The notes: generated by a model from the letters alone, not told the origin. 64,000 nt of DNA from Marivita cryptomonadis (GCF_002115725.1 NZ_JFKD01000007.1:153105-217104); one strand, 5' to 3'; positions 28,128-39,812 are shown, counted from the stretch's first letter. A program made the numbers and translations.

Positions 28128-29642
28128 CTACAGACCCAGCTTCGCCATCACCAATTGGTTGACCGCCGCCGGGTTGGCTTTGCCGCCCGTGGCTTTCATG
28201 ACTTGACCCACGAACCAACCCGCAAGTTTGGGGTTTTGTTGGGCCTTTTCCACCTGCGCCGGGTTGGCTGCGATGATCTCATCCACTGCTTTTTCAATGG
28301 CACCCGTGTCGGTGACCTGCTTCATTCCGCGCGCTTCGACGATCTCTGCCGGGTTGCCGCCTTCGGTGTAGACGATCTCGAACAGGTCCTTGGCGATCTT
28401 GCCCGAGATGTCGCCCTTCTTGATAAGCGCAATGATCCCAGCCAGTTGAGCGGGTGAGACAGGGCTTTCGCCGATATCGTGGTCTTCCTTTTTAAGACGA
28501 CCGAACAATTCGTTGATCACCCAATTCGCCGCCAGCTTGCCGTCACCACACCCCGCGACCACCTCTTCGAAGTAGCCCGCGTTCGCGGTGTCTGCGGTCA
28601 AGACGTCAGCATCATACTCGGACAATCCGAACTCTTTGACAAAGCGGGCTTTTTTCTCGTCCGGCAGCTCTGGCAGGTTGGCCGCGATATCGTCCACCCA
28701 AGCTTGTTCAATCTCAAGCGGCATCAGATCCGGGCAGGGGAAGTAGCGATAATCATGCGCCTCTTCCTTGGATCGCATCGAGCGTGTTTCGTTCTTGTCC
28801 GGATCGTAAAGGCGGGTTTCCTGATCAATCGATCCACCCGCTTCCAGAATCCCGATCTGGCGCTTTGCCTCGTAATCAATTGCCATCTGGATGAACCGCA
28901 TGGAGTTCATGTTCTTGATTTCGCAGCGCGTGCCGAGATGGGAAAAGTCCTGTGTTTCCTGATACTTCTCGTACTGGCCGGGACGGCAAACAGATACGTT
29001 CACGTCCGCCCGCAGGTTGCCGTTCTGCATGTTCCCGTCGCACGTCCCCAGATACCGCAGGATCTGCCGCAGCTTCACGACATAGGCCGCCGCCTCCTCG
29101 GGGCCGCGAATGTCAGGACGGCTGACAATTTCCATCAGCGCCACACCCGTCCGGTTCAGGTCCACGAAAGACATCGCCGGGTCCATATCGTGGATCGACT
29201 TGCCCGCGTCCTGCTCGATGTGGATGCGTTCGATCCGCACGCGGCGCGCGATGCCCGGCTCCATGTCCACGATCACTTCGCCTTCGCCCACGATGGGGTG
29301 ATACAGCTGGCTGATCTGGTAGCCCTGCGGCAGGTCCGGGTAGAAATAGTTTTTGCGATCAAACGCGGATGTCAGGTTGATCTGCGCCTTCAGGCCCAAC
29401 CCTGTGCGCACGGCCTGTTCGATGCAGAATTCGTTGATCACCGGAAGCATCCCCGGCATTGCGGCGTCCACGAAGGCCACGTTCGAGTTCGGCTCTGCGC
29501 CAAATTGCGTCGATGCGCCCGAGAACAGCTTGGCCTTGGAGGCTATCTGTGCGTGCACTTCCATCCCGATGACCAGTTCCCAGTCATACTTGGCGCCGGC
29601 AATCACCTTGGGTTTGGGGGCTTCGAAGGTCAGGTCCAGCAT
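28128..29642 (-). CDS. gatB: Aspartyl/glutamyl-tRNA amidotransferase subunit B
   Basis: The 504-residue subunit of GatCAB converts Glu-tRNA-Gln or Asp-tRNA-Asn to the amide form. Landmarks are [37 protein letters not shown], the ATP-site region DVNVSVC and the C-terminal YqeY-like tail ([16 protein letters not shown]). gatA and gatC are not in the window, so the complex is encoded at dispersed sites. It is followed by the DUF4177 gene. Confidence 0.98.
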   Translation of the reverse strand: MLDLTFEAPKPKVIAGAKYDWELVIGMEVHAQIASKAKLFSGASTQFGAEPNSNVAFVDAAMPGMLPVINEFCIEQAVRTGLGLKAQINLTSAFDRKNYFYPDLPQGYQISQLYHPIVGEGEVIVDMEPGIARRVRIERIHIEQDAGKSIHDMDPAMSFVDLNRTGVALMEIVSRPDIRGPEEAAAYVVKLRQILRYLGTCDGNMQNGNLRADVNVSVCRPGQYEKYQETQDFSHLGTRCEIKNMNSMRFIQMAIDYEAKRQIGILEAGGSIDQETRLYDPDKNETRSMRSKEEAHDYRYFPCPDLMPLEIEQAWVDDIAANLPELPDEKKARFVKEFGLSEYDADVLTADTANAGYFEEVVAGCGDGKLAANWVINELFGRLKKEDHDIGESPVSPAQLAGIIALIKKGDISGKIAKDLFEIVYTEGGNPAEIVEARGMKQVTDTGAIEKAVDEIIAANPAQVEKAQQNPKLAGWFVGQVMKATGGKANPAAVNQLVMAKLGL

Positions 29643-29725
29643 GGCAAATCCTCTTGGCGTGAACGCCGCGTGGAATACGCCAGAGGGGGGCAGGGGGCAA
29701 GGGGGCCGTGCCGGGTTTCCCGTCT

Positions 29726-30928
29726 TCAGGCGTCGGGATGCCGGGGTGACGTCACAGGCGGTAGCCCGCGCGCGTGGCGATCAAGGGCGGCCATGGCGCG
29801 TTGTCGCCCTTTGGCAAGACGGTCCTGATCCTCCAAACGCGTGGCCCACACAGCTTTCGCCGCGTACCAGATCCGAGGGTGGATTTCGCGCAGATGCTCG
29901 GTCACGATCCAGTGAAAGCAATCGGCGATCTTGGTCCGGGCGATTTGGTTGACACCATGTGGGTCCAGGGCTGTGCCCGTATAGGCAGCAAAACTATTCA
30001 CCGTGTGCTGATCGTTCCGCCGCATCAGGATGTCTCGCATGCCTTGGCAAAACAGGTCGGCATCGAGCAACGCAAAAGCTTCGCCATCCACAGTCAGTGC
30101 ATCGAAATAGGTCCAAGTGTAACCACCCGCACCCCAGACATCGGCCGTTCGTTCCATCGTGCGACGGGCCTCGTGATCAAGCCGTTCATAGCTGCCAAAC
30201 CAGCGTGGCAGCATATGATTGCCAAGCGCCCGCATGTATTTCGCCACACCGGGGGCAAGGTCGATCAGGTCTTCGTAATCATCGCTGGCACGGCTGCGGG
30301 GCTGGGTTTCGGCGGCAAGAAGCGCACATCGGACCGAGGCCAACACAGGCGAATCCAGCTCGAACGCATCATAGTCGTCAATCAGCGTCGCGGCGCGCCG
30401 GAAATGGCGGAAGAATGCGGCACGGTGGGCGGCGGGAATATCCTGCCGCCAGCCTTCGCCGCGCCACGCCCAGCCGATATCGACATGTGCCATCGCGACG
30501 ACATAAGCGACACCGTGATCCTGATCGGTTTCTTCCAGCACAAGCTGCATGTCGTTCATGATCGACGCGGCGGCAAGCTCATCTCCCAGACCGACGGCTC
30601 GGGTGGCTGCGGTCACGGCATCGGCGCGTGCGCCCTCGGCTAGAATTTCGGCTTCGGGAACGCCGCCGGGCGTCAACGCGCGAGAGCTGTCAGCAGTGCG
30701 AATGCGTTCGCCCAGCGTGGCCCAGGCATCTTGTCGAGCCAGAAACAGCCCGGCTTCGAACAGGGCGTGGTGATGGTCTTCTTCCTCGCTGGAATACCGC
30801 ACTGGGAGATCGCGTTTCGGCGCCCCACCAAGCGCATCTATGTTGACAGTCCGGCGATGCGGCGCGCTGTCCGACGCCGCGCCACGCGCGATGCGGATCA
30901 GGCTGGTCAAGTTGGGCAAAACGGGCAT
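29726..30928 (-). CDS. Unrecognised conserved-looking 400-residue protein
   Basis: I recognise no domain. The protein is helical, acidic and rich in Ala and Asp, with aromatic clusters such as [34 protein letters not shown] and [23 protein letters not shown]. There is no signal peptide or membrane segment. Codon usage is normal for the window and the frame is long and unbroken, so it is real. It stands alone between gatB and the lytic transglycosylase gene, 83 bp upstream of gatB on the same strand. Confidence 0.72.
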   Translation of the reverse strand: MPVLPNLTSLIRIARGAASDSAPHRRTVNIDALGGAPKRDLPVRYSSEEEDHHHALFEAGLFLARQDAWATLGERIRTADSSRALTPGGVPEAEILAEGARADAVTAATRAVGLGDELAAASIMNDMQLVLEETDQDHGVAYVVAMAHVDIGWAWRGEGWRQDIPAAHRAAFFRHFRRAATLIDDYDAFELDSPVLASVRCALLAAETQPRSRASDDYEDLIDLAPGVAKYMRALGNHMLPRWFGSYERLDHEARRTMERTADVWGAGGYTWTYFDALTVDGEAFALLDADLFCQGMRDILMRRNDQHTVNSFAAYTGTALDPHGVNQIARTKIADCFHWIVTEHLREIHPRIWYAAKAVWATRLEDQDRLAKGRQRAMAALDRHARGLPPVTSPRHPDA

Positions 30929-31168
30929 CGGTCAGGCTTTCTCTGGGGCCGGGCAGGGGTCGGACAGGCGACGATCTGAGGATAAGATCGCCCAAGAACG
31001 TGTCGCAAATCAGGCGGCAAAGGGAATTCGACGGGGAATTCCGGGGGCGCATCGACATGATCTGCGACAGACCGCCGGTTTGTGTTGCGACTGGCAGAAC
31101 TTTGCCTGTCTTGGCGTCTGATCGCGGTTTTGGTTGATTTTTGGGGCGAATTAAGCAAAGGCAGTCTG

Positions 31169-31888
31169 ATGCTACGCTGGGGGATCATACGCGTGGCGGT
31201 GTTGGTTCTTGGTTTCGCCGGGGCAGTACAAGCCAATCCCGCCATATCTGTTGACATTGCGTCAACCAATACGCTGACCGTGTCGCTACGACCCGTTGCC
31301 CGGAATTATACACCTCTTCCCGACATGCGTTGGAGCCACAGGAGCGAAGCCGACCGCTGGTCGCGCGCCGCTTTGTCTGCGTTGCGCAGCCATGCCAGCG
31401 TCCTTCCGCGTGTCGTTCCCAAAGATATCGCAGATTGGTGCCCGGCCTACGTGACCAACGATACCTCGGCCCGCGAGGCGTTCTGGATCGGGCTGCTGTC
31501 AACGCTGGCCAAGCACGAAAGCACCTATCGCCCGACCGCTGTCGGTGGCGGCGGCAAATGGTACGGTCTGCTGCAAATCCTGCCCGCCACCGCGCGGGGC
31601 TATGGCTGCAAGGCCACCTCGCGCGATGCGCTCAAGGGCGGTGCGGGCAATCTGCAATGCGCGCTTCGGATCATGGCTGTCACTGTCCCACGCGATGGTG
31701 TCGTGTCGCGGGGCATGCGGGGTGTGGCCGCGGATTGGGGGCCGTTTCACAGCAGCAGCAAGCGCACGGACATGATGAAGTGGACCCGCGCGCAACCCTA
31801 TTGCGCCGGGTTGTCACGCTCCCTGCGCCCGGTCGCTCGGCCGGTACGCGCGCCTTGGGAAGGCGTTGTCTCTACGCGCGGCGACTAA
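31169..31888 (+). CDS. Secreted lytic transglycosylase-like protein
   Basis: The product is 239 residues from ATG at 31169, with a signal peptide ending VQANP. The domain (about 95-200) matches the SLT lysozyme-like fold: LAKHESTYRP holds the catalytic Glu, and YGLLQILPATARGYGC is the substrate-cleft motif. Such enzymes cleave peptidoglycan to anhydromuropeptides. Stop codons of this gene and the convergent acyltransferase overlap by 4 bp, so no terminator separates them. Confidence 0.87.
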   Translation: MLRWGIIRVAVLVLGFAGAVQANPAISVDIASTNTLTVSLRPVARNYTPLPDMRWSHRSEADRWSRAALSALRSHASVLPRVVPKDIADWCPAYVTNDTSAREAFWIGLLSTLAKHESTYRPTAVGGGGKWYGLLQILPATARGYGCKATSRDALKGGAGNLQCALRIMAVTVPRDGVVSRGMRGVAADWGPFHSSSKRTDMMKWTRAQPYCAGLSRSLRPVARPVRAPWEGVVSTRGD

Positions 31889-32745
31889 GCGCGACGCGCC
31901 GGAAAACGCGTTGCATCCAGCAAAGACACGCCCTGTTTTCTTGCCTCGCCAAGTGCCAGCGTCGCACGGCGGAGCAGCGCGATCCCATCTTCCGAGTTCT
32001 CGGGCAACGCTTTGGGCGAAATCGGCTCGCCTACCCGGATTTCATAGGGTTGGCGGTCCTTGTTCAGGGTTTCATGGAACAGGGTGATGTCGCGCAGCGT
32101 CGGGTGAATCGCGTCAAACAGATAGAACAGCGCAGAATTGCGTGCCTGCAGGTGAATCGGAATCACCGGCAGATCAAACTTGCGCGCCAGCATCGCCGCC
32201 GAGGCCATCCATGGCCTCTCGTGCAGACGTGCGCCGCGCCGTTTCGCCAGCCGCCCCGATGGGAAGATCACGCCCAACCGACCTTCGGTCACCGCCTTGC
32301 GGGTAAACACCATGGTGCCCCGCGTCTTGGCATGGCTGCGCCGTTCCTTGCGCCACTCAACAGGTGCAATCATGTCGGCCATTTGCGGCAGCACCTTCAG
32401 AATGTCGTGATTCGCAAAGTAATATGCGTCTTGGCGCACCTGCCGAAGGGCCGAGTGCAGGATGATGCCATCGGCAATCCCGGTCGGATGGTTCGCCACG
32501 ACAAGCGCCGCCCCATGCCGTGGCAGGTGACCCAACCCGGACACTGTCACATCTCGGGCCAACATATCGGCCATCACTGTCATGATGTCGGTTGAGCTCA
32601 GATGTTGGACCGCTTCGCCCAATGAGACCGTTCGGTCATAACCCAAAACCCGGTTCAAAGCTGGCCGCGCCAGTGAGGCTGCCAGTGTCGGGCGAAACAA
32701 CCAAGGCGCGCGGTCCTGGATCAACGGGTCGATGCGGTCTTTCAT
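31885..32745 (-). CDS. PlsC-like lysophospholipid acyltransferase
   Basis: The 286-residue protein has the acyltransferase motif NHPTGIADG, an H-X5-D version of the usual H-X4-D, and the second motif FPSGRLAKRRG. This pattern is typical of the hemolysin/OlsA-like branch that acylates lysophospholipids or lyso-ornithine lipids. ATG at 32745 is preceded by a perfect AGGAGGT. It is likely peripheral to the inner membrane; the exact acceptor is unknown. No olsB-like partner is visible next to it. Confidence 0.86.
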   Translation of the reverse strand: MKDRIDPLIQDRAPWLFRPTLAASLARPALNRVLGYDRTVSLGEAVQHLSSTDIMTVMADMLARDVTVSGLGHLPRHGAALVVANHPTGIADGIILHSALRQVRQDAYYFANHDILKVLPQMADMIAPVEWRKERRSHAKTRGTMVFTRKAVTEGRLGVIFPSGRLAKRRGARLHERPWMASAAMLARKFDLPVIPIHLQARNSALFYLFDAIHPTLRDITLFHETLNKDRQPYEIRVGEPISPKALPENSEDGIALLRRATLALGEARKQGVSLLDATRFPARRA

Positions 32746-32962
32746 GCGGCACCTCCTGACAGAGCAGCGTGACAATGGCATGACAAGCGCAGGACATTCG
32801 GCACCGGGAGGCAAGTCATTATTCCGGAGCCTCGTGTAATGCGCGATGTCATGCCACTGCTGCGCAAACGTCGGCAAAGCGCCGCCGGTTCCGTGCGCAG
32901 GGTGACATTTTTTGTTGGCCACGACTGCGCGGTCTGCAGTTTTGCCATGCCGGAACGGATGG

Positions 32963-35512
32963 TCAGCCCAGAATTCGGCTGACCATCTCGTCGGTGTCGC
33001 GGCTCAGCTTCGGTTTGTCCTTGATCCGCTGCAACTGCGCACGGATCAGCGATTGCCGATCCGCATCATAGCGCTTCCACGTTTGGAAGACCGAACACAT
33101 GCGCGCTGTGGTTTGCGGGTTTTTGTCGTCCAGTTTGATCAGCCAATCGGCCAGAAAGGAATAGCCAGCACCATCTTTTCGATGAAACCCGGCATGGTTC
33201 ATGGCAAAGCCGCCCATCACTGCGCGGAACCGGTTTGGATTGCCCATGTCAAAGGCCGGGTGTTCGACCAGACCTTCGGCCACATCTACCGCAACGTCTG
33301 GTTTTGCCATGCCAACCTGAAGCCCGAACCACTTGTCCATGACCAGTCGGTCCTGTTTCCATTGCTGTTCGAACGCTTTGACCGCCGCATCGCCATGACC
33401 TGCCGAGATAAGCTGGGATAGCGCCGAAAGCTGCAGTGTCATGTTGTCTGCCGTGTCGTATTGTGACTGGGCTTCTGCCCCGCCATCGAGCCGTGTCTGC
33501 AAGGCCAGCAAGGCCGATCCCAAGGACCGCTTGCCTGTCTGCTCTGCATCCGGCTTGTAGGGGGCGCCAACTGCAACCGAGGCGCGCAAGTCGGGCAGGA
33601 AGTCTTTCCACGCCTCCGCCATATGACCACGCAGGTCGTCGGCCGCCTGCCAGATCGCGTCTGGATCGGGCACAGTGCCCATCTCGAACAAAACCTGCGC
33701 CATCTCGGACTGCGCCGGCAGCGACAACATCAGCGCCCGGAACGCAGGATCAAGTGCGTCGTTCCGGACCACCCGTTCCAATCCGTCAAGCCAAGCTGTA
33801 TCCGGTCCTGCGCCGTCGCGGATCATTGCAACGAGACAATCGCGGGCAAGGTTGCGGTTCGCCTCCCAGCGGTTGAAGGCATCAGTGTCATGCGCCAGCA
33901 GGAATGCCCGTTCCTCGCGGCTCACCTCCCGATCCAATACAATCGGAGCTGAGAACCCGCGCAGGATCGATGGCACGGGTTTGCTGGCAAGCCCGTCGAA
34001 GGAAAAGCTCTGCTCGGTTTGGGTCATTTCCAAAACGCAGGTTGGCACAACTTCGTCGCCATTCGGGTTCAAAAGCCCCACCGCAATCGGAATGACCTTG
34101 GGGTCTTTCACGCCCTGTCCGGGCGTCGGCGGTGTGTGCTGCTTGAAAGTCAGGGTATAGACCCCGTCCTTCCAGTCCTCCGCCACTGATACACGGGGGG
34201 TGCCGGATTGCGAGTACCACAGCTTGAACTGCGCGAGGTCGCGCCCCGTGGCATCCTCAAACACACGCAGCCAGTCTTCGATTGTGCAGGCCTGACCATC
34301 ATGGCGGTCAAAATAGAGATCAAGAGCGTGTGAATAAGCATCATCACCAACCAGCGTTTTGAGCATGCCGATCACTTCGGCGCCCTTTTCATAGATCGTG
34401 GCGGTGTAGAAATTGTTAATTTCCTGAAAACTCTCCGGCCGCACAGGGTGGCTTAGCGGGCCTTGATCTTCGGGGAATTGGCGCGCGCGCAGGTCGATCA
34501 CATCGCTGATGCGTTTTACAGGCTCCGACCGCATATCTGCTGTAAATTGCGCGTCGCGAAAGACGGTCAGACCCTCTTTCAGACACAGCTGAAACCAATC
34601 ACGGCAGGTGATGCGGTTGCCCGTCCAATTGTGGAAATACTCATGCGCGATAATCGCTTCAATTCTCTCGAAATTCATATCGGTCGAGGTTTCGGGCGAC
34701 GCCAGAACACAGGAGGAATTGAACACGTTCAGCCCCTTGTTCTCCATCGCGCCCATGTTGAAGTCATCAACTGCAACGATGTTGAAGATGTCCAGATCAT
34801 ATTCGCGGCCGTAGACCTCTTCATCCCAAGCCATTGATTTCTTGAGCGCTTCCATCCCGAATGCACATTTGTCTTCGTCACCGGGGCGGACCCAGATGTT
34901 CAACTCTACATCTTTGCCGGATAGGGTGGTGAACCTGTCGGGATGGTTCACCAAATCGCCCGCCACCAGTGCGAAAAGATAGGCGGGTTTGGGCCACGGA
35001 TCGTGCCATTCCGCCCAGCCGTCGCCGCTGCCCGTAGGGTTGCCATTGGACAGCTTCACCTTTTCTTCACCCTCGATTCGTACAGTGAAGGTGCTCATCA
35101 CGTCCGGGCGGTCAGGATAGTAGGTGATCTTGCGGAACCCTTCCGCCTCGCATTGGGTGCAGTACATGCCGTTCGACATGTATAGCCCTTCCAGCGCGGT
35201 ATTGGTTTGCGGGCTGATTTCGACCTCAGCCTCCCAAATGAACGGCGTGTCCGGCACGGAGCAGCGAAGCCCGTCGTCGATCAGGTCAGGCGTTACATCT
35301 TGCCCGTCGATCTTGGCCCAGATCAGGGAAAGCTCTTCGCCATGCAGGAAAAACGTATTGTCCGTTGCATCCGGATTTGGCGCAAAGGCGATCCGGCTGA
35401 TCACACGCGTTGATGTTGGCGCCAAAAGAAAGGTTAGGTGAACGCTCTCCACCACATAGCCGAATGGCGTGTAATCCTTGAGGTAGATCGTCTTGGGTGC
35501 GGCGTCTTTCAT
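32963..35512 (-). CDS. pepN: Aminopeptidase N
   Basis: The 849-residue M1 metallopeptidase removes N-terminal residues in the cytoplasm. It has the exopeptidase motif GAMENKGLNVF and the zinc site HEYFHNWTGNRITCRDWFQL with the distal KEGLTVFRD Glu. Length and the C-terminal DUF3458-type helical domain match the E. coli PepN branch. It is divergent from the photolyase gene and no operon partner is evident. Confidence 0.97.
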   Translation of the reverse strand: MKDAAPKTIYLKDYTPFGYVVESVHLTFLLAPTSTRVISRIAFAPNPDATDNTFFLHGEELSLIWAKIDGQDVTPDLIDDGLRCSVPDTPFIWEAEVEISPQTNTALEGLYMSNGMYCTQCEAEGFRKITYYPDRPDVMSTFTVRIEGEEKVKLSNGNPTGSGDGWAEWHDPWPKPAYLFALVAGDLVNHPDRFTTLSGKDVELNIWVRPGDEDKCAFGMEALKKSMAWDEEVYGREYDLDIFNIVAVDDFNMGAMENKGLNVFNSSCVLASPETSTDMNFERIEAIIAHEYFHNWTGNRITCRDWFQLCLKEGLTVFRDAQFTADMRSEPVKRISDVIDLRARQFPEDQGPLSHPVRPESFQEINNFYTATIYEKGAEVIGMLKTLVGDDAYSHALDLYFDRHDGQACTIEDWLRVFEDATGRDLAQFKLWYSQSGTPRVSVAEDWKDGVYTLTFKQHTPPTPGQGVKDPKVIPIAVGLLNPNGDEVVPTCVLEMTQTEQSFSFDGLASKPVPSILRGFSAPIVLDREVSREERAFLLAHDTDAFNRWEANRNLARDCLVAMIRDGAGPDTAWLDGLERVVRNDALDPAFRALMLSLPAQSEMAQVLFEMGTVPDPDAIWQAADDLRGHMAEAWKDFLPDLRASVAVGAPYKPDAEQTGKRSLGSALLALQTRLDGGAEAQSQYDTADNMTLQLSALSQLISAGHGDAAVKAFEQQWKQDRLVMDKWFGLQVGMAKPDVAVDVAEGLVEHPAFDMGNPNRFRAVMGGFAMNHAGFHRKDGAGYSFLADWLIKLDDKNPQTTARMCSVFQTWKRYDADRQSLIRAQLQRIKDKPKLSRDTDEMVSRILG

Positions 35513-35634
35513 CGGAAGCTCCGGAACTGTGTCATTGCGGGTTGAGGTAATACCTACGCCGCGTTTTGAAAGAAGGGAAACGGGTTACGCGGACAGGGGT
35601 GTTCAAACACGCACCCCCACCTAATTTGCATTGC

Positions 35635-37152
35635 ATGACGACATTTCTGTGGTTCAAACGCGATCTGCGCATCCATGACCACCCGGCATTGGCATTGGCC
35701 GCGCGGGACGAACAGGTTGTGCCGGTCTACATCGTGGAGCCGGAATACTGGGCGTTGCCTGACACATCCGGTCGTCAGTACGCGTTCTTGCAGGAAAGCC
35801 TTGCTGATTTGCAAAGCGCGCTGCGCGGTTTGGGCAGCGATCTGGTAGTCCGAACTGGTGACGCGGTTGAGGTGTTTCAGGAATTGTATCAAACCGTAAA
35901 GTTCGACCATCTGGTCAGCCACGAAGAAACTGGCAACGCCTGGACCTTCGCCCGCGACAAACGCGTCGGCGCGTGGGCGCGCGGGCAGGGCGTCCGCTGG
36001 AGGGAACTGCCGCAATCGGGCGTTATCCGCCGCCTGCACGGCCGCGATGGCTGGGGTGGACAGCGCAACGCATTTGTTGCGCGCGGTCAGGTTGAGGCTC
36101 CAAAGGCGTTGCCGCCCTGCAACCTGCCATCGGACCCGGTGCCGACGTTTTGCGTACCCGATCCGTGTTTGGACAGACAAACAGGGGGTCGAGACCACGC
36201 TCTGTCCTTGCTAGGAGGGTTCCTGACCGACCGGGGTCAGTCGTATCGCAAAGCGATGTCCTCTCCGCTGGAAGGTGCCACTGCCTGTTCCCGTCTCAGC
36301 CCGCATCTGGCGCTGGGCACGATCACCATCCGTGAGGTGGTTCAAGCCGCCGCTGCCCGCCAGCGCGAGGTTAACGGTGGTGCGTGGGATGGCTGGGCAG
36401 GCAGCCTCAAATCGTTTCAATCTCGCCTCGCGTGGCGTGATCACTTTATGCAGAAGCTGGAAGATGAACCAGCCCTCGAACACCGCTGCCTGCACCGCGC
36501 TTATGAGGGAATGCGCCCGTTGGAACCGGACCACAGCCGTCTGACAGCCTGGGAAACCGGCGAAACCGGTTTGCCGTTCCTGGACGCCTGCATGCGGTCG
36601 CTGCGCGCCACGGGCTGGCTTAATTTCCGGATGCGCGCAATGGTGGTCAGTGTTGCGAGCTATCACCTTTGGCTCGATTGGCGCAGCACGGGCCAACACC
36701 TTGCCCGTATGTTCACCGATTACGAACCAGGCATCCACTGGTCTCAGATGCAGATGCAATCAGGCACAACGGGCATCAACACGCCCCGCATCTACAATCC
36801 GATCAAGCAGGGCACTGATCAGGATCCGACCGGCGCGTTCACCCGCCGCTGGCTGCCGGAACTGGCGGATGTGCCGAACCAACACCTGCAAATGCCGTGG
36901 AAATGGGACGGGGCAAGACAGGTGTTGGGAAAGACCTATCCGGAGCCGATCATCGAGGTGGCCGAGGCTGCCCGCAGCGCGCGCGACCGCGTCTTTGCGA
37001 TGCGCCGCAGTGTTGATCGGTCCGAAACCCAGCGCGTGATCCACAAGCATGCCAGCCGCAAGGACAGTGCCGGGCATTTTGTGAATGATCGCGCGCCGCG
37101 CCGACCGCGCCGGGCCAAAGACGACAGCGCGCAGTTGAAGCTGGACCTGTGA
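35635..37152 (+). CDS. Deoxyribodipyrimidine photolyase/cryptochrome-family flavoprotein
   Basis: The 505-residue protein starts [19 protein letters not shown] at 35635. The N-terminal antenna domain is followed by a FAD domain with [35 protein letters not shown] and [19 protein letters not shown]. Photolyases split UV pyrimidine dimers with light. The IYNP..QG..DP element occurs in several branches including bacterial cryptochromes, so repair against signalling cannot be decided. The next gene, DUF2256, starts on the stop codon (TGATG), a common pairing. Confidence 0.9.
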   Translation: MTTFLWFKRDLRIHDHPALALAARDEQVVPVYIVEPEYWALPDTSGRQYAFLQESLADLQSALRGLGSDLVVRTGDAVEVFQELYQTVKFDHLVSHEETGNAWTFARDKRVGAWARGQGVRWRELPQSGVIRRLHGRDGWGGQRNAFVARGQVEAPKALPPCNLPSDPVPTFCVPDPCLDRQTGGRDHALSLLGGFLTDRGQSYRKAMSSPLEGATACSRLSPHLALGTITIREVVQAAAARQREVNGGAWDGWAGSLKSFQSRLAWRDHFMQKLEDEPALEHRCLHRAYEGMRPLEPDHSRLTAWETGETGLPFLDACMRSLRATGWLNFRMRAMVVSVASYHLWLDWRSTGQHLARMFTDYEPGIHWSQMQMQSGTTGINTPRIYNPIKQGTDQDPTGAFTRRWLPELADVPNQHLQMPWKWDGARQVLGKTYPEPIIEVAEAARSARDRVFAMRRSVDRSETQRVIHKHASRKDSAGHFVNDRAPRRPRRAKDDSAQLKLDL

Positions 37153-37301
37153 TGCCCAAGCAACGTAAAAAATCTGACCTCCCGACTAAGGTGTGCGCCA
37201 CCTGCGGCCTTCCGTTCACATGGCGCAAGAAGTGGGAAAAGGTCTGGGACGAGGTGAAGTACTGCTCGGATCGGTGCCGGAGGTCCAAGGGCAAGATTTG
37301 A
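37152..37301 (+). CDS. DUF2256 zinc-ribbon-like small protein
   Basis: A 49-residue frame begins [20 protein letters not shown] and ends CRRSKGKI. Two Cys pairs, CATC and CSDRC, flank a Trp-rich centre ([17 protein letters not shown]), the DUF2256 pattern, and could bind one zinc ion. ATG overlaps the photolyase stop by 1 bp, so translation is probably coupled. Function is unknown, but the gene is often found next to photolyase or cryptochrome genes. Confidence 0.9.
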   Translation: MPKQRKKSDLPTKVCATCGLPFTWRKKWEKVWDEVKYCSDRCRRSKGKI

Positions 37302-37359
37302 GTTGCACGGCAACCCGAACAGGTGTGCCCGATTTTTAAGAAATCCCGAATGCACTATT

Positions 37360-37382
37360 TTTGGTCAGATAACCTGACCAAA
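37360..37382. promoter_or_regulatory. Inverted repeat upstream of malate synthase
   Basis: TTTGGTCAG (37360-37368) and CTGACCAAA (37374-37382) are perfect 9-bp arms around a 5-bp centre, 66 bp before the glcB start. The GGTC/GACC arms resemble GntR/FadR-type operator halves. A hairpin terminating the photolyase-DUF2256 transcript is the alternative, though no T-run follows. Confidence 0.5.
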
Positions 37383-37448
37383 CCAGTTGCGGATTGGAAA
37401 CTTTCTTTCTAATTGAGTACCGCCGTATACAGCGAGGGGATAACAGCC

Positions 37449-39599
37449 ATGGGCACGCGCATCGACCGCCACGGATTGCAGATCGACCAGACGCTTTTTG
37501 ACTTCATCGAAGGGCAGGCATTGCCCGGCACCGGTGTCGGGTCCGATGCGTTTTGGACTGCGCTGTCGACCCTGGCGCACGAGTTCGGCCCGAAAAACGC
37601 TGCGCTGCTCAAGACACGCGAAGATCTGCAGACCCAGATCGACGAATGGCACATCCGCCACCGCAACCAGCCGCATGATCACGAAGCCTACAAGGCCTTC
37701 CTGACCGAGATCGGTTACCTGCTTGACGAGGGTGATGATTTCGAGATCGAAACCGCCAATACCGACCCAGAGATCGCCAGCGTTCCCGGTCCGCAGCTTG
37801 TCGTACCGATCACAAATGCACGTTATGCACTGAACGCAGCCAACGCCCGCTGGGGCAGCCTGTATGATGGGTTCTACGGCACCGACGCCATGGGCACACC
37901 CGCGCCCAAGGGCGGCTATGACAAGGGTCGGGGTGCCCGGGTCGTCGCACGTGCTCGCGTGTTCCTGGATGAGGCTTTTCCGATCGACGGTGGCAGCCAT
38001 GCGGATGTGCGCCGCTACTATGTTCACAATGGCGCGCTGTTGATCGACGATATGCCGCTTGCGCAGCCCGAGAAGTTCATCGGCTACACGGGCCATCCGA
38101 AAGCGCCTGACGCGGTTCTGCTGCGCAACAACGGGCTGCATGTCGAACTGGTCTTTGACCGGACCCATTTCATCGGCAGCCGCGATCAGGCGGGTCTTGC
38201 GGATGTCCGTTTGGAAAGTGCCATCAGCGCGATCATGGACTGCGAAGACTCGGTCGCCTGTGTCGACGCCGAGGACAAGACGCTCGCCTATGCCAACTGG
38301 CTTGGTCTGATGAAGGGCGACCTGAAAGACAGCTTTGAGAAGGGTGGCAAGACCGTCACGCGGGCGCTGAACGCGGACCGTGTCTATTCCGCGCCGGACG
38401 GAAAACGTGAGGTGACGATCAAGGGCCGCGCGCTGATGCTGGTGCGCAATGTGGGCCACCTGATGACCAACCCGGCGATCCTGCTCAAAGACGGATCCGA
38501 GATCTTTGAGGGTCTGATGGATGCCATGATCACCGCGCTCATCGCCAAGCATGATTTGGGCAAGACCGAGGGCTTGCGCAATTCCCATCACGGCTCGGTC
38601 TACGTGGTGAAGCCCAAAATGCACGGACCCGAAGAGGTGGCTTTTGCGGACGAGACCTTCAGCTTTGTCGAACAGGCGTTGGGCCTGCCGCAGAACACCG
38701 TCAAGCTGGGCATCATGGACGAAGAGCGCCGCACGTCGGTGAACCTCAAGCAGTGCATCCGCGCCGCCAAGCACCGGGTTGCCTTTATCAACACAGGTTT
38801 CCTTGACCGGACCGGCGACGAAATTCACACGTCGATGGAAGCAGGCCCTTTCAGCCGCAAGGACTTCATCAAGCGCAAGGCGTGGATCGGCGGGTATGAG
38901 AACCGAAATGTGGATATCGGTCTGGAGTGCGGCCTGTCCGGCAAGGCTCAGATCGGCAAAGGCATGTGGGCGATGCCTGATATGATGGCCGCGATGCTGG
39001 AACAGAAGATCGATCACCCGAAATCGGGCGCCAACTGCGCCTGGGTGCCGTCGCCCACCGCCGCCACGCTGCACGCGCTGCACTATCACAAGGTCGATGT
39101 CTTCGCCGTGCAGGCCAAGCTGCGCAAGGGTGGACGCCGGGCTCATGTGGACACGATCCTCGATATCCCGTTGGCCGCGTTCCAGAAATGGTCGAAAGAG
39201 CAGATCACCCGCGAGGTCGAGAACAACGCTCAAGGCATCCTTGGCTACGTGGTACGTTGGGTAGATCAAGGTGTGGGGTGCTCCAAGGTGCCGGACATCA
39301 ACAACGTGGGACTTATGGAAGACCGCGCCACGTGCCGGATCAGCGCCCAGCACATTGCCAATTGGCTGCACCATGGCGTGATATCTAAGGACGACGTGAT
39401 GGAGATCCTGCAGCGCATGGCGGCGGTTGTGGATGGACAGAACGCGGGTGATCCGGCCTACAAGCCGATGGCGCCGGGGTTCAACACCATTGCGTTCAAG
39501 GCGGCCTGTGATCTTGTCTTTGATGGCCGCGTGCAGCCGTCTGGCTATACCGAGCCGGTGCTGCACAAGCGTCGACTGGAGCTGAAAGCCACAGCCTGA
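37449..39599 (+). CDS. glcB: Malate synthase G
   Basis: The 716-residue TIM-barrel enzyme condenses glyoxylate with acetyl-CoA to malate. Length matches the single-domain G isoform. Recognisable stretches are [51 protein letters not shown] and [20 protein letters not shown] at 37449 has GAGGGG about 9 bp upstream; an earlier in-frame ATG at 37413 is less likely. It works with the glyoxylate shunt or glycolate oxidation. No isocitrate lyase or glc genes are nearby. Confidence 0.97.
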   Translation: MGTRIDRHGLQIDQTLFDFIEGQALPGTGVGSDAFWTALSTLAHEFGPKNAALLKTREDLQTQIDEWHIRHRNQPHDHEAYKAFLTEIGYLLDEGDDFEIETANTDPEIASVPGPQLVVPITNARYALNAANARWGSLYDGFYGTDAMGTPAPKGGYDKGRGARVVARARVFLDEAFPIDGGSHADVRRYYVHNGALLIDDMPLAQPEKFIGYTGHPKAPDAVLLRNNGLHVELVFDRTHFIGSRDQAGLADVRLESAISAIMDCEDSVACVDAEDKTLAYANWLGLMKGDLKDSFEKGGKTVTRALNADRVYSAPDGKREVTIKGRALMLVRNVGHLMTNPAILLKDGSEIFEGLMDAMITALIAKHDLGKTEGLRNSHHGSVYVVKPKMHGPEEVAFADETFSFVEQALGLPQNTVKLGIMDEERRTSVNLKQCIRAAKHRVAFINTGFLDRTGDEIHTSMEAGPFSRKDFIKRKAWIGGYENRNVDIGLECGLSGKAQIGKGMWAMPDMMAAMLEQKIDHPKSGANCAWVPSPTAATLHALHYHKVDVFAVQAKLRKGGRRAHVDTILDIPLAAFQKWSKEQITREVENNAQGILGYVVRWVDQGVGCSKVPDINNVGLMEDRATCRISAQHIANWLHHGVISKDDVMEILQRMAAVVDGQNAGDPAYKPMAPGFNTIAFKAACDLVFDGRVQPSGYTEPVLHKRRLELKATA

Positions 39600-39607
39600 G
39601 GCGGCGC

Positions 39608-39650
39608 GTTTGGGTCAACCGAAACGGACGATGCATCGACGTAGCGTCGC
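39608..39650. repeat. Double-palindrome intergenic element, copy B
   Basis: GTTTGGG-TCAA-CCGAAAC (39608-39625, one mismatch) is followed by GGACGATGCATCGACG and a CGACG-TAG-CGTCG hairpin. Order, spacing and core match the element after proS at 7406-7446, with divergence in the arms. It lies between glcB and tRNA-Arg. Confidence 0.6.
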
Positions 39651-39735
39651 CCCGGGAAACCCACCGCAATAAACCGGGGCGCAGAGCAAGATTTGCATTT
39701 GCGCCCCCAAAGCCTTCTGCGTATAGAGACGGCAG

Positions 39736-39812
<77 letters not shown>

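Noticed and set aside
28479..29828. 449-codon open frame on the plus strand
   Set aside because: It is antisense to gatB with no family similarity.
37365..39566. 733-codon open frame on the minus strand
   Set aside because: It is antisense to malate synthase G and has no recognisable domain or ribosome site.
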